Below, piece after piece: positions 27,137-36,211 of a stretch of 64,000 bases of DNA. Below the pieces are notes generated by a model, which did not search any database, was not told the origin of the DNA, and saw nothing but the letters and a program-made list of their open reading frames with translations. The stretch is from Acinetobacter sp. BY419 (GTDB lineage: Bacteria > Pseudomonadota > Gammaproteobacteria > Pseudomonadales > Moraxellaceae): NCBI RefSeq assembly GCF_019038395.1, contig NZ_JAGFXZ010000005.1, positions 1 to 64,000 of the forward strand, read 5' to 3'. The number at the start of each line of letters is the position of its first letter. Position 1 is the first letter of the stretch. The translations under genes and the position numbers were made by a program.

Positions 27137-29275
27137 TTATTGATCTACCTGATGGAGTAGGGCCTGAGCCGAAGCACCGGCCATAGGACGATAGAAATAA
27201 AATCCCTGTCCAATCTGACAGTCACAATGAATGAGCGTGTCCAGTTGTTCTGTATTTTCGATGCCTTCGACCAGAACATCCAAGGCAATACTGGAGCCTA
27301 TCTGGGTAATGGCTTTGACAATGGCCAAGGCAGACGGGTCACTGTTCATGCGCTCTACAAAGTTGCGGTCAATCTTGATGCAGTCCACCGGATAGTCTTG
27401 TAACCGGGTCAGTGAAGAATGTCCGGTGCCGAAGTCATCCAGCGAGATCTGGATTCCGGCCTGTTTAAGCAGGTTCAGTGCACGGACCACATAGTTTACG
27501 CCATGCTCGGACAGGCTCTGTTCGGTGATTTCCAGTTCAACTTTATGGGCAGGAATATCAAAATTGGACAGGCGTGCCAACAGTTTTTCGGCATAATCGT
27601 CGCGCAGGAATTCAACCGGTGCAGCATTGATTGAAATCGGCAACAGATCCAGCCCTTGGGCCTGCCAGCGGCTCATGTCTGCAAAGACTTTCAGTTGCAT
27701 GGTCTCACTGATGCGTGAGGCCAGTTCATAGTCCTGAAAGGCACCAAAAATTTCGGAAGGTAACTGAATGTTCTGGTCCTGATCTTGCCAGCGTAACAGC
27801 GCTTCAAAACCGATTACCGCGCCATCAGATAGACGTACTTTAGGCTGGTAATAGGGAATGATCTGATCGGCCAGAATAATCTTGCGTGCCAAAGTCAGCT
27901 GCTTGGTCATATTTTCCAGTGAACCACACATATCCTGATTAAACATGCGGATACCACCACGACCACTATTTTTCAGATCATTTAAGGCAATATCGGCACA
28001 TTTCAACAGATTGGAGGTATTTAAGGCATCACGTGGATAGATGGCACAGCCAATACTCATGGCACTGCTGATGTTATTGCCGACATAATTTATGGGCTGA
28101 TCCAGCTGGGCATAGGCCGTTTGCGCGGTGGCCAGCAGCTGTTCTTCATTTTCCAGATTTTTCACCAGCACGGCAAACTCATCGCCCCCTAAACGGGCAA
28201 CGATGGTATTCGGACCGAAACAGGCCTGGAAACGCCCACCCAAGACATGTAACAGATGATCACCAGCAATATGGCCCAAGGTATCATTAATATGCCGGAA
28301 ATAGTCCAGGTCAATGAGCAGTAAACCCGCTTTGGTCTGCTGTTGTTGAGCCTTCAAGAGTACTTGTTTAAAGGTTTTATAGAAGGTACTACGATTATAC
28401 AGGCCAGTCAGTTCATCCCGTTTAATCACTTCTTTTAAACGGGTTTCTGCGATTTTTTGCTGGCTGATATTCCGTGATACACAGAGGATATTTTGAGTAA
28501 TATTCTGCTGATCCAGAATCGGGGTCAGGAGATGATCCCAATACTGGATTGGCTGGTCTTTCATTTGGACTTTGCTGGAAAAACGGCTATTTAATCCTTG
28601 GGCAGCCTGTTTCAGTGCACGTTGCGCGGATTTTCGGGCTTCAGGTATTAAGCGATTGAACCAGGACAATGAACTGTCTGGATCTTGCCCTGCGGTTTCG
28701 CTTGTTCCTGCCAGATAGCCAGACTGGTTACTATGCCGAATCTCGCCTTCAGGACTAATAATATGGATGCAGTCTGCACTGGCATCCAGCATGTTTTCCT
28801 GGGTTGAAACAATTTTAGAAAGCTGTTGCTGGATTTCAAAATAGTTATGTACATCGGTCAGGGAAACGGCCCATTGCAGTAAATGGTCGGGTTGATGATG
28901 AAATTTTACCGCTAGGGTACACATGCGATAATTGCTATCGCTGCGTTTAATCCGGCACTGGGTTTCAAAGTTCTGATGTTGATCCAGCGCAGCATGCCAC
29001 TGCGCTAAAAACAGCTGCAAGTCCTCTGCATGAATAAAACTCTGCCATTGCGGATGACCCTGTTCATTCAGGTTTACGCCAAGATAATCGGTCATGGCAT
29101 CATTGAAATATTGCAGATGTTTTTTGTTGCTGACCCACAAAGGTTGCGGCAAGGCATTGATCAGATTTTTTAATAAAACCGTTTCAGACAAGTGAACGTG
29201 GGGCGCAATCAGTGATAATGATATCAGTCGCTCAGACTGGCTCACAGCTCCCTGTTCAAATTTATCATGCTTCAT
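27137..29275 (-). CDS. PAS-PAS-GGDEF-EAL cyclic-di-GMP signalling protein
   Basis: The 712-residue soluble protein has two PAS-like sensor regions (about residues 40-150 and 160-275), a GGDEF domain (about 285-445) and an EAL domain (about 455-705). The GGDEF signature is intact (RLGGDEFAVL), but the inhibitory RxxD I-site is absent, with glycine and threonine at those positions. The EAL domain keeps GFEALLRW, EITEQSL, DDFGTGHSSL, KIDRNFV and EGIEN, so phosphodiesterase activity is likely. Net activity, synthesis or breakdown, cannot be decided. No transmembrane segment is visible, so the input is presumably cytosolic. Confidence 0.9.
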   Translation of the reverse strand: MKHDKFEQGAVSQSERLISLSLIAPHVHLSETVLLKNLINALPQPLWVSNKKHLQYFNDAMTDYLGVNLNEQGHPQWQSFIHAEDLQLFLAQWHAALDQHQNFETQCRIKRSDSNYRMCTLAVKFHHQPDHLLQWAVSLTDVHNYFEIQQQLSKIVSTQENMLDASADCIHIISPEGEIRHSNQSGYLAGTSETAGQDPDSSLSWFNRLIPEARKSAQRALKQAAQGLNSRFSSKVQMKDQPIQYWDHLLTPILDQQNITQNILCVSRNISQQKIAETRLKEVIKRDELTGLYNRSTFYKTFKQVLLKAQQQQTKAGLLLIDLDYFRHINDTLGHIAGDHLLHVLGGRFQACFGPNTIVARLGGDEFAVLVKNLENEEQLLATAQTAYAQLDQPINYVGNNISSAMSIGCAIYPRDALNTSNLLKCADIALNDLKNSGRGGIRMFNQDMCGSLENMTKQLTLARKIILADQIIPYYQPKVRLSDGAVIGFEALLRWQDQDQNIQLPSEIFGAFQDYELASRISETMQLKVFADMSRWQAQGLDLLPISINAAPVEFLRDDYAEKLLARLSNFDIPAHKVELEITEQSLSEHGVNYVVRALNLLKQAGIQISLDDFGTGHSSLTRLQDYPVDCIKIDRNFVERMNSDPSALAIVKAITQIGSSIALDVLVEGIENTEQLDTLIHCDCQIGQGFYFYRPMAGASAQALLHQVDQ

Positions 29276-29542
29276 GCATTCACCAATACAGCCAAAAAAG
29301 TGCCCCCCGAGGGACTAGATAAGTTTCTTTTAATTAGAATAAACAATATGAAAATTACACTGTAATTAATTCACAATTAATCATGTTCAAATTATTTGCT
29401 TTTATAGAGATTAATTCATTCAGAATTAAAAAAATAGAGGATATCTACATAAATTAATTTTTTATGCTTTGTATTTGCATTCTTGGAATCAAAACTGCTG
29501 GTGTTAGAATGAGATCAGAATTTAGTTTGAGCTAATAATAAC

Positions 29543-30808
29543 ATGTCAGATAGTCATATTCCGCTTCCAGAACGCTTGCGGCCACGCGACCTTACACAGA
29601 TTATCGGGCAGGACCATTTGCTGGGAGAACATGCGCCCTTACGTCAGATGATTGATCAGGGGCATCTGCCTTCGATTATTTTCTGGGGGCCACCCGGGGT
29701 CGGTAAAACCACCATTGCCTTACTGCTGGCTCAAGCAGTAGACCGGCCTTTTATCAGCCTGTCTGCCCTGAATACCGGGGTGAAAGAGCTGCGGGAAATC
29801 ATTGCCGAAGGGGGCGATCTGCTGACGCCAGTGGTGTTTATTGATGAAATTCACCGTTTTAACAAATCCCAGCAGGACGCGCTGTTAAATGCAGTGGAGA
29901 AGGGGAAAATTACCTTAATTGGTGCCACTACCGAAAACCCGTCTTTTGAAGTCAATAGTGCCTTATTGTCGCGTTGTCAGGTATATAGCCTGAATGCCTT
30001 GAGTGCTGAATCGATTCAGACCTTGCTGACGCAAGCCCTGCAAGATGACCATTTTCTTCAGGAAAGACATATCCTGATTGAAGAATTTGATGCCCTGATC
30101 CAGTTTGCGGCAGGGGATGCCCGCAAAGCGCTGAATTTACTGGATCTGATTGCCAGTACCTTTGAACCGGATATGGAAAATATCATCACCAATGCGGTAG
30201 TGGTGAAAGTGGCACAGCAAAATATTGCCCGTTATGACAAGTCCGGTGAACAGCATTATGATCTGGTCTCGGCCTTTATCAAATCAATTCGCGGCAGTGA
30301 CCCTGATGCAGCCCTGTACTGGATGGCACGCATGCTCAAAGGCGGCGAAGACCCGGTGTTTATTGCACGGCGCATGCTGATTGCTGCATCCGAAGATATC
30401 GGTAATTCCAATCCGAATGCCTTATTGCTGGCGGGTGAATGTTTCCGTTCGGTGCAGGCTGTAGGAATGCCGGAATGCCGGATTATTTTAGGACAATGTG
30501 CAGTTTATCTGGCCACCAGTGCCAAAAGTAACAGTACCTATCTGGCGATTAACAAGGCGATGGAACTCGCGGATAAAACCTCAAATCTGCCAGTGCCTTT
30601 GCATTTAAGAAATGCACCGACCAAGCTGATGAAAGAGCAGGGCTATGGCATGGATTATCTGTATCCGCATAACTATTCTGAGCATTTTGTACTGCAGGAA
30701 TATCTGCCACCTGAACTAAAAGGCACAAAACTGTATGAATCAGCGCGGAATAAACGTGAAGTAGAGGCTGAGCGCTTGCAGCAACGTCGCTGGCAGCAAC
30801 AACAGTAA
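29543..30808 (+). CDS. rarA: Replication-associated recombination protein A (AAA+ ATPase)
   Basis: The 421-residue AAA+ protein related to clamp loaders and eukaryotic WRNIP1 acts at stalled replication forks. Walker A is [13 protein letters not shown] near residue 50 and Walker B is [46 protein letters not shown] is sensor 1 plus the arginine finger. The C-terminal tetramerisation part carries [19 protein letters not shown] and [14 protein letters not shown]. Length and order match RarA/MgsA. It is monocistronic with a terminator two bases beyond the stop. Confidence 0.96.
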   Translation: MSDSHIPLPERLRPRDLTQIIGQDHLLGEHAPLRQMIDQGHLPSIIFWGPPGVGKTTIALLLAQAVDRPFISLSALNTGVKELREIIAEGGDLLTPVVFIDEIHRFNKSQQDALLNAVEKGKITLIGATTENPSFEVNSALLSRCQVYSLNALSAESIQTLLTQALQDDHFLQERHILIEEFDALIQFAAGDARKALNLLDLIASTFEPDMENIITNAVVVKVAQQNIARYDKSGEQHYDLVSAFIKSIRGSDPDAALYWMARMLKGGEDPVFIARRMLIAASEDIGNSNPNALLLAGECFRSVQAVGMPECRIILGQCAVYLATSAKSNSTYLAINKAMELADKTSNLPVPLHLRNAPTKLMKEQGYGMDYLYPHNYSEHFVLQEYLPPELKGTKLYESARNKREVEAERLQQRRWQQQQ

Positions 30809-30810
30809 AT

Positions 30811-30833
30811 AAAAGCCCGGGATCGGGCTTTTA
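30811..30833 (+). terminator. Terminator of rarA
   Basis: An AAAAGCCCG / CGGGCTTTT stem with a 4-base loop directly follows the rarA stop codon. Confidence 0.85.
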
Positions 30834-31145
30834 TTTTAATTGCTATTAAATCATCTGAATCCTGTTTTAAAATGGTTAAATATTGACGCAGATAATTAGT
30901 TGAAATAACAGAAATAAATTATTCAATTATTTTAAAAATTGATTTAATATACTTATCTTCATCCGCTGAATAATATTTTTCTATCCCCTTGTTTAATCAT
31001 CTAAAATTCAGGAATTAATAATAGTAATTTAAAACGAGAGCAGATTAATTTTTTAATATGAAAATAATGCCCCAAAGATGATTAAATCCCTGGAGCATCA
31101 TTTGGAAATTTAAAGCTCGATGAGTTTTAGTCTTTCCCAGACAGA
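30834..31145. other. AT-rich spacer between rarA and the PAP2 gene
   Basis: These 312 bases are strongly AT-rich with many in-frame stops on both strands. I see no coding region, RNA gene or clear terminator for the minus-strand gene that ends at 31146. Confidence 0.4.
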
Positions 31146-32753
31146 TTATTGAATTGACTGCTTGGCAGCTTGTACTCTACCCAAATATTCAGGAGAGTAT
31201 TTTAAAATATTCATGGCCATTGAAGCGATGCCTTTACTTGCTTCAGTATCACTTAACCAGTGTACCCGGCAGATTATACGACTCTTGGCATAATCAACTG
31301 CAGTGTTTTCAAACTCACTTCTTCTGCTATTGTCTACATCGGACAGGCTGTAGCCGACCAGATATCCTCTTAAGCTGTGGCCTGATGGATATGAGGTATT
31401 CGTCAACAGGAAGTCGCGGTCTTCAGGGGTACATATTTCACTGTTATAGTAGACAAATGGCCGTTCACGGTTATATTTCGCCTTAATTTCATTTGCGACT
31501 GGCTGTTCAAAATCAACCATATAATTGATCAGCGCGGTAACTTCAGTGGTATAGAACTTGTAATTGAAGCCGAGAAAACGTTTGGATAAATACGGTGTGG
31601 TGATATTGGCATCTTGTTGAGCCAGTGTCCATCTTGCCGCAGAAGGGTTGAGCAGTTCCTGATAGGTCTTTTTATCAAGCTCGAACGCTGCTGAGTTTTC
31701 CGCAGGTGGGTCTGGCGTTAACCATTCTGCGGTGATTTTAATTTTTTCAAGGTCGGACATATTATCAAATACAACCTGGTCATGTGCACTATAGTAAATA
31801 CGTGATGGCTCATCTACCTTAAAGTCAATTGCCAGAATAGGAAGATATATCTGGGTATCCTCATAATAGGCTTTTTGCCAGGTTTGAGCCGCTTCGAAAC
31901 CTGCTTGATTACCCAAATTATAATAAAAAGCTTCTATAGGTGCGGTGGTTGGTTTTGAGTCATCCCAGATAGTTGCCAGAATCTCATCATTCCACCAGTC
32001 TGGACGTAAATCGACTGGAAAACCTTTTCGGATAGCAGCAAACATACTAAAATAAGTCGCCCGAGTCGCAAATTTAGCCGGGTCAGATTTAGCCATGGTA
32101 AAAGTACAGGTTTGTCCCGGGAACTGATCTAGAGTGCCGTTCTGCTTGGTTGCCCGCGCGATTGGTATAAATATATCCAGCCATTTTTGTGGAGTATCAA
32201 TGCCCCAGTCCTGACAGTCTTTTACCGTATAATCGGTAGAACCGTATTGGACCTCGTCTGACTTCAAACAGTTATTAAGTGAACCTACTCGGTCATCAGT
32301 ATTCATGTCCGTAGGCGATGCACAGCGGGTCGGTGCTACATCTTCAAAATTCGGTCTGACAACCATACCTGCCTGATAGGTATCATCAGGTAACTTGAAA
32401 TTCAGATCCTGGCGGATATAAGCCATAGATACAGTGCCTTTGTCGATGTCTTTTTGACGGTGGACCCAAGGCTTCGGCTGAGCTGCGATACGAATACCCC
32501 TGAATAACAGTCCGGAACACTGATATTGCGGCGCTGAGTCAGAACCACAGTTTTCGACCAGATTATTATATCTTTGCTCGTATTTTCCTGCGGCAATATA
32601 ATTACTCATGTCATTCATGTCATAAGGTGGCGGTTCAACAGGATTAGGAATCGGGTTAGGAGCGGGTGTAAAATTGGAAGAGTTATTACTGCTGCCATCA
32701 CAGGCACTTAATATGGCAGCCAGTAATAAAATGGTAAAACTAGGTGTTTTCAT
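31146..32753 (-). CDS. PAP2-type acid phosphatase lipoprotein
   Basis: The 535-residue product has a lipoprotein signal (lipobox LSAC at residues 15-18), then a Ser/Asn/Pro-rich linker. A PAP2 phosphatase core sits at the C-terminus. All three motifs are present: KX6RP as KAKYNRERP, PSGH as SYPSGHSLRGY and SRX5HX3D as SRIICRVHWLSD, so the vanadium-haloperoxidase-type active site is complete. The first 380 residues are an extra region without a recognised domain, unusual beside the roughly 250-residue class A acid phosphatases. It is isolated between very AT-rich flanks. Substrate unknown. Confidence 0.82.
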   Translation of the reverse strand: MKTPSFTILLLAAILSACDGSSNNSSNFTPAPNPIPNPVEPPPYDMNDMSNYIAAGKYEQRYNNLVENCGSDSAPQYQCSGLLFRGIRIAAQPKPWVHRQKDIDKGTVSMAYIRQDLNFKLPDDTYQAGMVVRPNFEDVAPTRCASPTDMNTDDRVGSLNNCLKSDEVQYGSTDYTVKDCQDWGIDTPQKWLDIFIPIARATKQNGTLDQFPGQTCTFTMAKSDPAKFATRATYFSMFAAIRKGFPVDLRPDWWNDEILATIWDDSKPTTAPIEAFYYNLGNQAGFEAAQTWQKAYYEDTQIYLPILAIDFKVDEPSRIYYSAHDQVVFDNMSDLEKIKITAEWLTPDPPAENSAAFELDKKTYQELLNPSAARWTLAQQDANITTPYLSKRFLGFNYKFYTTEVTALINYMVDFEQPVANEIKAKYNRERPFVYYNSEICTPEDRDFLLTNTSYPSGHSLRGYLVGYSLSDVDNSRRSEFENTAVDYAKSRIICRVHWLSDTEASKGIASMAMNILKYSPEYLGRVQAAKQSIQ

Positions 32754-33168
32754 AAGAAAATCCTCGACTTATTTTAATTTTTTCTCGATCATTATTAATT
32801 GGGTGTAAAGTAAGTTTTGAGCAGGGAAAAATTTATACTTCCTTATCTTTAAGCAAGGATAAATTATAATTAACATGCTTTAACTAGCTAAAAAAATAAT
32901 TATGTAATGAATTATTTTAAAATAAAGATTTGTTTTAAAATGTAGTTTTTTATGAATAAATAAAATAATTATTTTAAGCTTTTAATTGGTTGAATTTTAT
33001 TTTAAATAAATAGAGTTTTGAATCTTATTTAATTTAAAAAATTTATTTTGATTATCAAAAACTAATGCGGGAAGAGTAAATAAATAAATGATTTGCATAT
33101 AGCATTATTCTGGGTTTTTCTCTGTGAAAATTGCATTAAATAATTGGAAAAATAAAATATTGGATATT
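32754..33168. other. Very AT-rich spacer upstream of the PAP2 gene
   Basis: About 415 bases consist largely of A and T, with repeated TTAAAATAA-like words. I see no reading frame of interest. The right part ends at the purC terminator, and the left part must contain the promoter of the PAP2 lipoprotein gene. Confidence 0.4.
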
Positions 33169-33198
33169 AAAAAACCGGATTTATAAATCCGGTTTTTT
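33169..33198 (-). terminator. Terminator of purC
   Basis: An AACCGGATTTA / TAAATCCGGTT stem with flanking A and T runs lies 14 bases beyond the purC stop codon. It is nearly symmetric and may work in both directions. Confidence 0.88.
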
Positions 33199-33211
33199 AA
33201 TCAAGGAATAA

Positions 33212-33931
33212 TTAGATATCGGAAAGATCAATACCTAGGCGGCCAGCGACTTCTTCATAGGCTTCAACCACACCACCCAGACCTTGACGGAAACGGTCTT
33301 TATCGAGTTTTTTCTTGGTGTCTTTGTCCCATAGACGGCAACCGTCTGGAGAGAATTCATCACCCAAAACGATACGGTCATGGAACACACCAAATTCAAG
33401 CTTGAAATCGACCAGAATCATGTTACCTGCATCAAACAGTGTTTTCAGTACGTCATTCACTTGATACGTGAGTTCTTTCATTTTCGCCAGTTGTTCAGCA
33501 GTCGCCCAGCCTAAAGCAATTGCTTGGGATTCATTGACCATTGGATCGCCAAGCGCATCATCTTTAAAGAACAATTCAAATGTTGGAGGAACCAAGGCCT
33601 TGCCTTCTTCAACACCTAAGCGGCGGCATAAAGAACCAGCTGCATAGTTACGGATGACACATTCAACTGGGATCATATCCAGTTTTTTTACCAGGACTTC
33701 ATTTGGAGTCAATAGCTTTTCAAAGTGAGTTTCAATACCCGCTTCTGCCAGCTTTTCCATGATGAAGGCGTTAAAACGGTTGTTCACCTTGCCTTTACGA
33801 TCTAGTTGCTCTATTTTTTCGCCATTGAATGCAGAAGCATCATCACGAAAGACTAAAATCAGATGGTCTGAACTGTCTGTAGTGTAGACAGATTTCGCTT
33901 TACCAGTATAGAGCAAGGTTTGTTTTAACAT
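33212..33931 (-). CDS. purC: Phosphoribosylaminoimidazole-succinocarboxamide synthase
   Basis: The 239-residue SAICAR synthetase ligates aspartate to CAIR in purine synthesis. Signatures include [14 protein letters not shown] at the start, [14 protein letters not shown] near residue 93 (family form [14 protein letters not shown]), DFKLEFG near residue 175 and [14 protein letters not shown]. Length fits the short bacterial form. It lies 36 bases after the BamC-like gene in the dapA-bamC-purC order also seen in E. coli. A hairpin with a U tract separates it from bamC, so it may have some independent transcription. Confidence 0.97.
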   Translation of the reverse strand: MLKQTLLYTGKAKSVYTTDSSDHLILVFRDDASAFNGEKIEQLDRKGKVNNRFNAFIMEKLAEAGIETHFEKLLTPNEVLVKKLDMIPVECVIRNYAAGSLCRRLGVEEGKALVPPTFELFFKDDALGDPMVNESQAIALGWATAEQLAKMKELTYQVNDVLKTLFDAGNMILVDFKLEFGVFHDRIVLGDEFSPDGCRLWDKDTKKKLDKDRFRQGLGGVVEAYEEVAGRLGIDLSDI

Positions 33932-33950
33932 GAGGGAACCTTTTACAAAA

Positions 33951-33973
33951 AAAATGCCTAGAAATGTCTAGGC
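33951..33973 (-). terminator. Terminator overlapping the bamC stop codon
   Basis: A 6-bp stem (GCCTAG / CTAGGC) with a 6-base loop is followed on the minus-strand transcript by eight U. The bamC stop codon lies inside the upstream arm. It stands 20 bases ahead of the purC start. Confidence 0.7.
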
Positions 33974-34573
33974 TGGCCAATTTTGGTAAATCTGGTTGAG
34001 CAGTTCTGTGGCTTTTTCACGGTCGGCAAAACTGTTATCGGTATTGAACACAGCGAGGTTATTACTTGAACCGACAGAAGATAATCTTAATACATAGGTC
34101 TGCTGGTCGACCTTAATCGTGACTTCGTAACGATTTTTGCTCTGGGCAACGACGCTATGATTCAGACTGCTGAGGGTGGCAAGAGTGTATTGCCAAATTG
34201 TAGCAGAATTTCCCTCAATTTTAAGCAGCGGATTAAGATTTCCGTCTGTGACCAACTGTGGTTTACCAATAGAATTGGTTTCAGTCAGATCCGCTGCACT
34301 TGAGTTTTCAGTCTGGGCTTGCGGGCGTGGCAAGGCAAAACGGTTGCCACGCTGGTTTTCAAGCTTCGGTGCATTTTCAATTGCCAGCGGATCAACTGTT
34401 GGAGCGGGGTACAATGGCGTTGCAGGACGGACCATGGCGCCTTCAGGGTATTGTAAAGCTTCTAGGGTAGTAGTCTCTTTATAGTCTAAAGTGCCATTAT
34501 TAAAGGCCATTGAACTACAACCTGCCAAACTGAATACTGAAAGTGTAAGGCTAAGTCCTAAACGTAACTGCAT
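33968..34573 (-). CDS. bamC: BamC/NlpB-like outer-membrane assembly lipoprotein
   Basis: The 201-residue lipoprotein has a signal with lipobox LAGC and a proline-rich N-terminal segment (EGAMVRPATPLYPAPTVDPLAIENAPKLENQRGNRF-like region). A single C-terminal helix-grip-like domain ends in ELLNQIYQNW. BamC of E. coli (344 residues) has two such domains, so this copy is short and probably carries one. The position between dapA and purC supports the assignment. It would sit in the BAM complex at the inner face of the outer membrane. The stop codon is embedded in a terminator stem. Confidence 0.8.
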   Translation of the reverse strand: MQLRLGLSLTLSVFSLAGCSSMAFNNGTLDYKETTTLEALQYPEGAMVRPATPLYPAPTVDPLAIENAPKLENQRGNRFALPRPQAQTENSSAADLTETNSIGKPQLVTDGNLNPLLKIEGNSATIWQYTLATLSSLNHSVVAQSKNRYEVTIKVDQQTYVLRLSSVGSSNNLAVFNTDNSFADREKATELLNQIYQNWPA

Positions 34574-34587
34574 AATCTTCTGCTCTT

Positions 34588-35487
34588 TTATTTAATAACG
34601 CCCGCTTCGACCAGTGCTTCATGAAGCGGAGCGCGATATTGTTCTGCAAGTGGTGTTAATGGAAGGCGAATACCTGTACCAATTAAGCCCATGTCATGGA
34701 GTGCCCATTTCACAGGAATTGGGTTCGATTCGCAAAATAAAATATTGTGTAAATTTGCAACCTGAGCATTTAACTGTTCAGCAGTGGCTGCATCACCGGC
34801 AATGGCAGCGGCACAAACTTCACTCATGGCTTTCGGAGCCACGTTCGCTGTGACCGAGATATTGCCTTTGGCACCATGACTCATCAGCTGATATGCCGTC
34901 GCATCATCACCTGAATACACCGTCATATTTTTACCAACCAGGCCTTGCAGCAGTTCAGCACCGCGCGGCACATCGCCAGTCGCATCTTTAATACCCACAA
35001 TTTGGGGAATATCTGCCAGACGAATCACGGTTTCATTGGCCATGTCGACCCCGGTACGCCCAGGGACATTATAGAGAATCTGTGGCAGGTCAACTGCTTC
35101 AGCAATGGCTTTATAATGCTGGTATAAGCCTTCCTGGGTCGGTTTGTTATAATACGGTGTCACCAGTAAGGCGGCATCAGCCCCCAGCTCTTTGGCTTCG
35201 CAGGTCAGTTCGATCGCTTCGCGGGTCGAGTTTGCGCCTGTACCGGCAATAATAGGAATACGTTTGTTGGCCACACGAATGATTTCTTTGATCACCTGGG
35301 TGTGTTCACTCATGCTAAGGGTCGAAGCTTCGCCTGTCGTTCCAACTGCGACGATACTGTTGGTACCCTCTGCAATATGCCATTCAACCAGCTTCTCGAG
35401 ACCCTTCCAATCTACGCTGCCATCTTCAAACATAGGGGTGACGATTGCGACTATGGAACCTTGAATGGTCTGTGCTTGCTGAGTCAT
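34588..35487 (-). CDS. dapA: 4-hydroxy-tetrahydrodipicolinate synthase
   Basis: The 299-residue TIM-barrel aldolase condenses pyruvate with aspartate semialdehyde, the first committed step to lysine and diaminopimelate. The Schiff-base lysine is in IVGIKDATGD near residue 164 and the catalytic tyrosine in ILYNVPGRTG near residue 136. GTTGEASTLS is the conserved binding loop near residue 48. It leads the dapA-bamC-purC run, 14 bases before bamC. Diaminopimelate feeds the murein pathway served by murJ and ampD. Confidence 0.97.
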   Translation of the reverse strand: MTQQAQTIQGSIVAIVTPMFEDGSVDWKGLEKLVEWHIAEGTNSIVAVGTTGEASTLSMSEHTQVIKEIIRVANKRIPIIAGTGANSTREAIELTCEAKELGADAALLVTPYYNKPTQEGLYQHYKAIAEAVDLPQILYNVPGRTGVDMANETVIRLADIPQIVGIKDATGDVPRGAELLQGLVGKNMTVYSGDDATAYQLMSHGAKGNISVTANVAPKAMSEVCAAAIAGDAATAEQLNAQVANLHNILFCESNPIPVKWALHDMGLIGTGIRLPLTPLAEQYRAPLHEALVEAGVIK

Positions 35488-36211
35488 TTTAAAAAACTAT
35501 CCTATTTGTCCATCCGAAAGGAATGAGAAAACATAAATTGGGATGGATTTGTATTTTGATTTATAGCAAATTCAATAGACTTGCGCTGAATTGAAGATTG
35601 CTTACGCAAATTATGACTGATCAAACGCATAAGAACAATATGCTTTAGTCAAAGCCACTGAATTCTTTATACAAAGCCTTCTGAAAACAATCAAGTAATA
35701 AATAAGATGATTTATAAAGAAAAATGCAGCAGCCCAACCCATCTCTCCAGTGCAGGCAAGGACTGATATTTCCAACATTGAACATAATAATGATAACCCT
35801 TGTGCAAAAAAGATCCGCCAAAACTGCCATTTTTTTGTCTTTTGATTTTAGATTAATAGTTATATTGAATAAAACCATATCTTCTACATCTTGAAGGTAT
35901 TGTCATAAGGAAACAAATAAAGCCGAAAACTGACAGGACTAATCTCTTTAAAATATCAATGCATTGGATGTTTTTTTCTTATTGGCTGATTTTTTAACTT
36001 GATGTATAAGCCTTAAAGTACAGATTTTACATTTTATGAGATTTTGATTAAGTGCTTTTGCGACTTTGTCTGGCAGTGACTCAGATTCATCTGCTTCAGT
36101 CCCTTTTGGAAGATCCAAGCAAAACGTTCAACTTATTGATAGTTATATTCTGCAGTTCGGCTCATAGATGATGGCTGTCTTTTGTAACGCTGATTGAACA
36201 AGGATAATCCA
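35488..36211. other. Long intergenic region between dapA and the MFS transporter
   Basis: These 724 bases are AT-rich. A 77-codon minus-strand frame (35645-35878) has no recognisable domain, no good ribosome site and odd composition (many Ile, Leu and Phe with scattered Cys), so I do not call it. The ends should contain the divergent promoters of dapA and the transporter. The length suggests a regulator binding region, an untranslated RNA or decayed sequence, but nothing specific is visible. Confidence 0.35.

Noticed and set aside
35645-35878. 77-codon minus-strand frame in the dapA upstream region
   Set aside because: No ribosome site, no recognisable fold and an AT-driven composition. It is better explained as chance in a long AT-rich interval.
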